Part shown: one piece after another, positions 62,063 to 64,000 of the stretch | Numbering within the stretch: the stretch's first letter is position 1 | Layout: every line of letters starts with the position of its first letter | Source: Bifidobacterium reuteri DSM 23975 | GTDB taxonomy: Bacteria > Actinomycetota > Actinomycetes > Actinomycetales > Bifidobacteriaceae | NCBI RefSeq assembly: GCF_000741695.1 | Contig: NZ_JGZK01000001.1 | Span: forward strand, 124,001-188,000 | Length of the DNA stretch: 64,000 nt | Direction: 5' to 3' | Translations under genes and position numbers: made by a program | The notes under the pieces: generated by a model | What the model was told of the DNA's origin: nothing | What the model saw: only the letters and a program-made list of their open reading frames with translations | Databases searched by the model: none

Positions 62063-62680
62063 CTATGCGTGCTTCGCGTAATACACCGTGTCGATGCCGG
62101 GCCCGCGGTCGTCAGGCAGCGTCTTGATCAGGGAGAAGCCCATTTCGCCAAGAATGTGCAGATGAGCGCCGTTCTTGCTCCATGTGCGCGTGGCCACCAC
62201 GGTTCCCGCCACGTCGGGCAGCGTGAACAACGCGCGATACATGCGCTCGGTCAGATGCGCGCCGCGATACGCTTCAGCCACCAGAATAGTACTCACATAC
62301 GTGCATACGCCGCCGTCCACGTACGCGCATGCGTAATCCGGGCGGTATGACATGAACCCTGCCAGCGTCTGATTGCCTGTGCTGTCGCCGGCCTCGGAAT
62401 TGCTATCGTTATCGGCGTTAGTACCGGCATCAGCATCGGAGCCATCATCCACTGCCAGCAGGAACCGCTGCTCCAACAATGCCCGGTAGTAGTCGTCGAT
62501 GGCATGGTCGGCGGCTGCCGCGTGCGGCGCCAAATCGGACTGAGTCGAGCTGTGGCGTGCGGACAGCGGCGGTACGAACTGCTCATCACCCCAGCGCAGC
62601 AGTGTCTTCAATTGCTTCAGTACTTCGGCGTTGCGCGGCGTCTCCTCCAGCGTCGGTACATAGTCGATCGAGACGGTCAT
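62063..62680 (-). CDS. GNAT-family N-acetyltransferase
   Basis: A 205-residue acetyltransferase-fold protein. The strand-helix core is visible in GFMSYRPDYACAYVDGGVCTYVSTILVAEAYRGAHLTERMYRALF (with the acetyl-CoA loop YRGAHLT) and TRTWSKNGAHLHILGEMGFSLIKTL. An Asp/Asn/Ser-rich linker (about 90-115) interrupts the N-terminal half. I start at 62680 because AGGAGG lies 7 nt upstream. Substrate unknown. The stop of the next gene upstream on the same strand is 107 nt away. Confidence 0.82.
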   Translation of the reverse strand: MTVSIDYVPTLEETPRNAEVLKQLKTLLRWGDEQFVPPLSARHSSTQSDLAPHAAAADHAIDDYYRALLEQRFLLAVDDGSDADAGTNADNDSNSEAGDSTGNQTLAGFMSYRPDYACAYVDGGVCTYVSTILVAEAYRGAHLTERMYRALFTLPDVAGTVVATRTWSKNGAHLHILGEMGFSLIKTLPDDRGPGIDTVYYAKHA

Positions 62681-62787
62681 GCGATTACCTCCTGTCTTCG
62701 GCAATGCCGTCAGCAGCGGACATCGCCGGTAACAAGTTATACAAGTGATGCGGTTGTTCCTGATGTCGGACCGAATGGCGACCTAGC

Positions 62788-64000
62788 TCAGCGCGGCTTG
62801 CGCGCGTGAATGTACAGACGGTTCGTATACGGATCCAGATGTTCGGCGCACAGACGCTTGAATTCGCGCTCCAGAGCCTCGTATTCGTTGTCGGACATCG
62901 CCTCGGTGCGGTAGAAGATCAGGCTCGCCACCGCGAATGCATTGGTGAGCACCAGCGGATTGGGGTCTTCGGATTCGACCTCCTCCACATCGATATGCTC
63001 GAATCCTATGGAATCCAGCATGCCCTCCATTTCGGTCTTGGTGGGGTAGAAGGCGGGGAAGGCCCATCCCTCAGGGAATTTGTCGTCAAATCCGAGATTG
63101 GCGATGGCCAGCCGCGCATTGGCGTGGAGCCCGCGATACGTGTCATGGCCGCCCTGATGCACAGCCAGCTCACCTCCCGGGCGCAGTGCGCGGAACAGTG
63201 CCGTATAGGTGCGCTTCGGGCGACGCGCCCAGTGCAACGCGGAATTCGAGAACACCAGATCATACCGCTCGCGTTTGGAGAGCTGTTCGGCATCCTCCAC
63301 ACGGAAATTGATGCGCCCACGGTAGGTGGATGCACGTGTGCTATCGGATGAGCCATGGGCGGCGTCCAATGCGGTCAGATGCTTGTCGTAATTCTCGTAC
63401 GCCTTCTTGATCTGCCCTTCGGACAGATCGATGGCGCTGACGATCATATCCCGGTTCTCATCCCACATCTCAATGGTCGTGCGGCCATTGCCGCAGCCCA
63501 CATCCAGCACGCGTCTGCCGGACAGCCAGGAGAAGTCGGTGTCGTCGATGAGCTTGATGCCCTGCTTGTGCTGGGTCTGCGAGGTCCTGTCATAGCGCTC
63601 GCCGTTGTACCGCACATGCGAGCTGGCGTTGTCGTGCCCGCCCATGATGTTCACCGTGCCGAACAGCGGATTGATGGGGACGCCCTTGTCAATGCATTCC
63701 TGATACAGGTCCGCGTAGATGGCAAGCAGCTGCCCCACGCGGTCGCGATTGCGCTGGCCCTGCGGGGAATCGTCGAACAAGGTGCTGAGCATCGGCCCCC
63801 AGTCGTCTACCGGCTGGATGGTCTGCGACAGCAGCGCGTATGTGGTGGGGAAAGCTTTGTGCATGGCGACCAACAGCAACAGCATCAGGCGGTATTCGGG
63901 GACTCCCGAACTGCGTCGCTCCATCTCCACCATGATCTGCAGCGAGTTGAGGATGTTCTTGATGGAACGCGGGTTCTTGTTGGTGGTGAGCAGGAAGATG
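62788..64000 (-). CDS. class I methyltransferase with KAP-NTPase-like N-terminus (5' end outside window)
   Basis: This gene runs off the right edge: the frame is open with no stop to 64000, so an internal Met at 63933 is probably not the start. The visible ~404 residues begin LLTTNKNPRSIKNILNSLQIMVEMERR, which resembles the segment after the Walker B region in KAP P-loop NTPases. The C-terminal ~280 residues are an S-adenosylmethionine methyltransferase: VLDVGCGNGRTTIEM (motif I), DLSEG, YDLVFSNSALHWARRPKRTYTALFRALRPGGELAV (motifs IV-VI). The whole is probably a fusion of two enzymes; the KAP assignment rests on a short stretch. Confidence 0.75.
   Translation of the reverse strand, partial: IFLLTTNKNPRSIKNILNSLQIMVEMERRSSGVPEYRLMLLLLVAMHKAFPTTYALLSQTIQPVDDWGPMLSTLFDDSPQGQRNRDRVGQLLAIYADLYQECIDKGVPINPLFGTVNIMGGHDNASSHVRYNGERYDRTSQTQHKQGIKLIDDTDFSWLSGRRVLDVGCGNGRTTIEMWDENRDMIVSAIDLSEGQIKKAYENYDKHLTALDAAHGSSDSTRASTYRGRINFRVEDAEQLSKRERYDLVFSNSALHWARRPKRTYTALFRALRPGGELAVHQGGHDTYRGLHANARLAIANLGFDDKFPEGWAFPAFYPTKTEMEGMLDSIGFEHIDVEEVESEDPNPLVLTNAFAVASLIFYRTEAMSDNEYEALEREFKRLCAEHLDPYTNRLYIHARKPR

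Overview
The window looks like the chromosome of a Bifidobacterium, most likely B. longum or a close relative. Support: high G+C, actinobacterial gene sets (zwf-opcA-pgl, DUF2469, a GatCAB operon, Rho with a long basic/acidic insert), a beta-L-arabinofuranosidase cassette of the kind typical of gut bifidobacteria, and a wall-anchored phytase-like phosphatase. The species name is inferred from remembered family sequences; no search was run. There are about 44 protein genes and two tRNA-Lys genes. There is no CRISPR array, prophage or recognisable transposase.

Layout. 0-11.5 kb: a membrane protein, the oxidative pentose phosphate operon zwf-opcA-pgl, an HTH/membrane protein pair, tRNA-Lys(TTT), a C69 dipeptidase, a family 2 glycosyltransferase and a TetR regulator. 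11.7-15.6 kb: an unfamiliar five-gene locus around an SPFH/SHOCT protein, headed by two tiny overlapping ORFs, one with a run of ten G. 15.6-21.2 kb: ftsY and the nitrogen-control run amt-glnB-glnD. 21.3-29.2 kb: a MATE transporter divergent from dnaB, with a dense array of DnaA-box-like 9-mers between them, then murT-gatD (peptidoglycan amidation) and a phasin-like/UbiB-like kinase pair. 29.3-34.2 kb: a LacI regulator, a GH127 arabinofuranosidase and a GPH sugar transporter. 34.5-38.8 kb: the YggS PLP protein, prs, and rpsF-ssb-rpsR-rplI. 39.1-45 kb: tRNA-Lys(CTT), an aquaglyceroporin, a copper ATPase divergent from csoR, and rmuC. 45-54 kb: a PyrE-like protein, a SPOUT methyltransferase, an AbiEi-like protein, gatCAB and a GNAT-DUF2469 fusion. 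54-64 kb: a wall-anchored two-phosphatase protein carrying a compensated frameshift pair, an FAD oxidoreductase, rho, a GNAT protein and a methyltransferase cut by the right edge.

Dispersed repeats. A MITE-like family with about 22-bp imperfect terminal inverted repeats beginning CTAGTGG occurs at least six times between genes. Its left end overlaps the ftsY stop codon, and a core fragment lies in frame inside murT. A second family, a degenerate unit of about 52 bp built around TTTGCCTCGCTG, forms arrays at 8.56-8.85 and 48.2-48.8 kb.

Most worth checking: the phased DnaA-box array before dnaB; the copper ATPase that appears to lack its nucleotide-binding domain; the histidine-acid-phosphatase/PAP2 fusion whose PAP2 active site is out of frame; the repeat-derived segment in MurT where other MurT proteins have a zinc ribbon; the poly-G mini-ORF before the SPFH locus; and the GNAT-DUF2469 and KAP-like/methyltransferase fusions. 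Long antisense frames opposite most genes are shadows of G+C-rich codon use and were not annotated.
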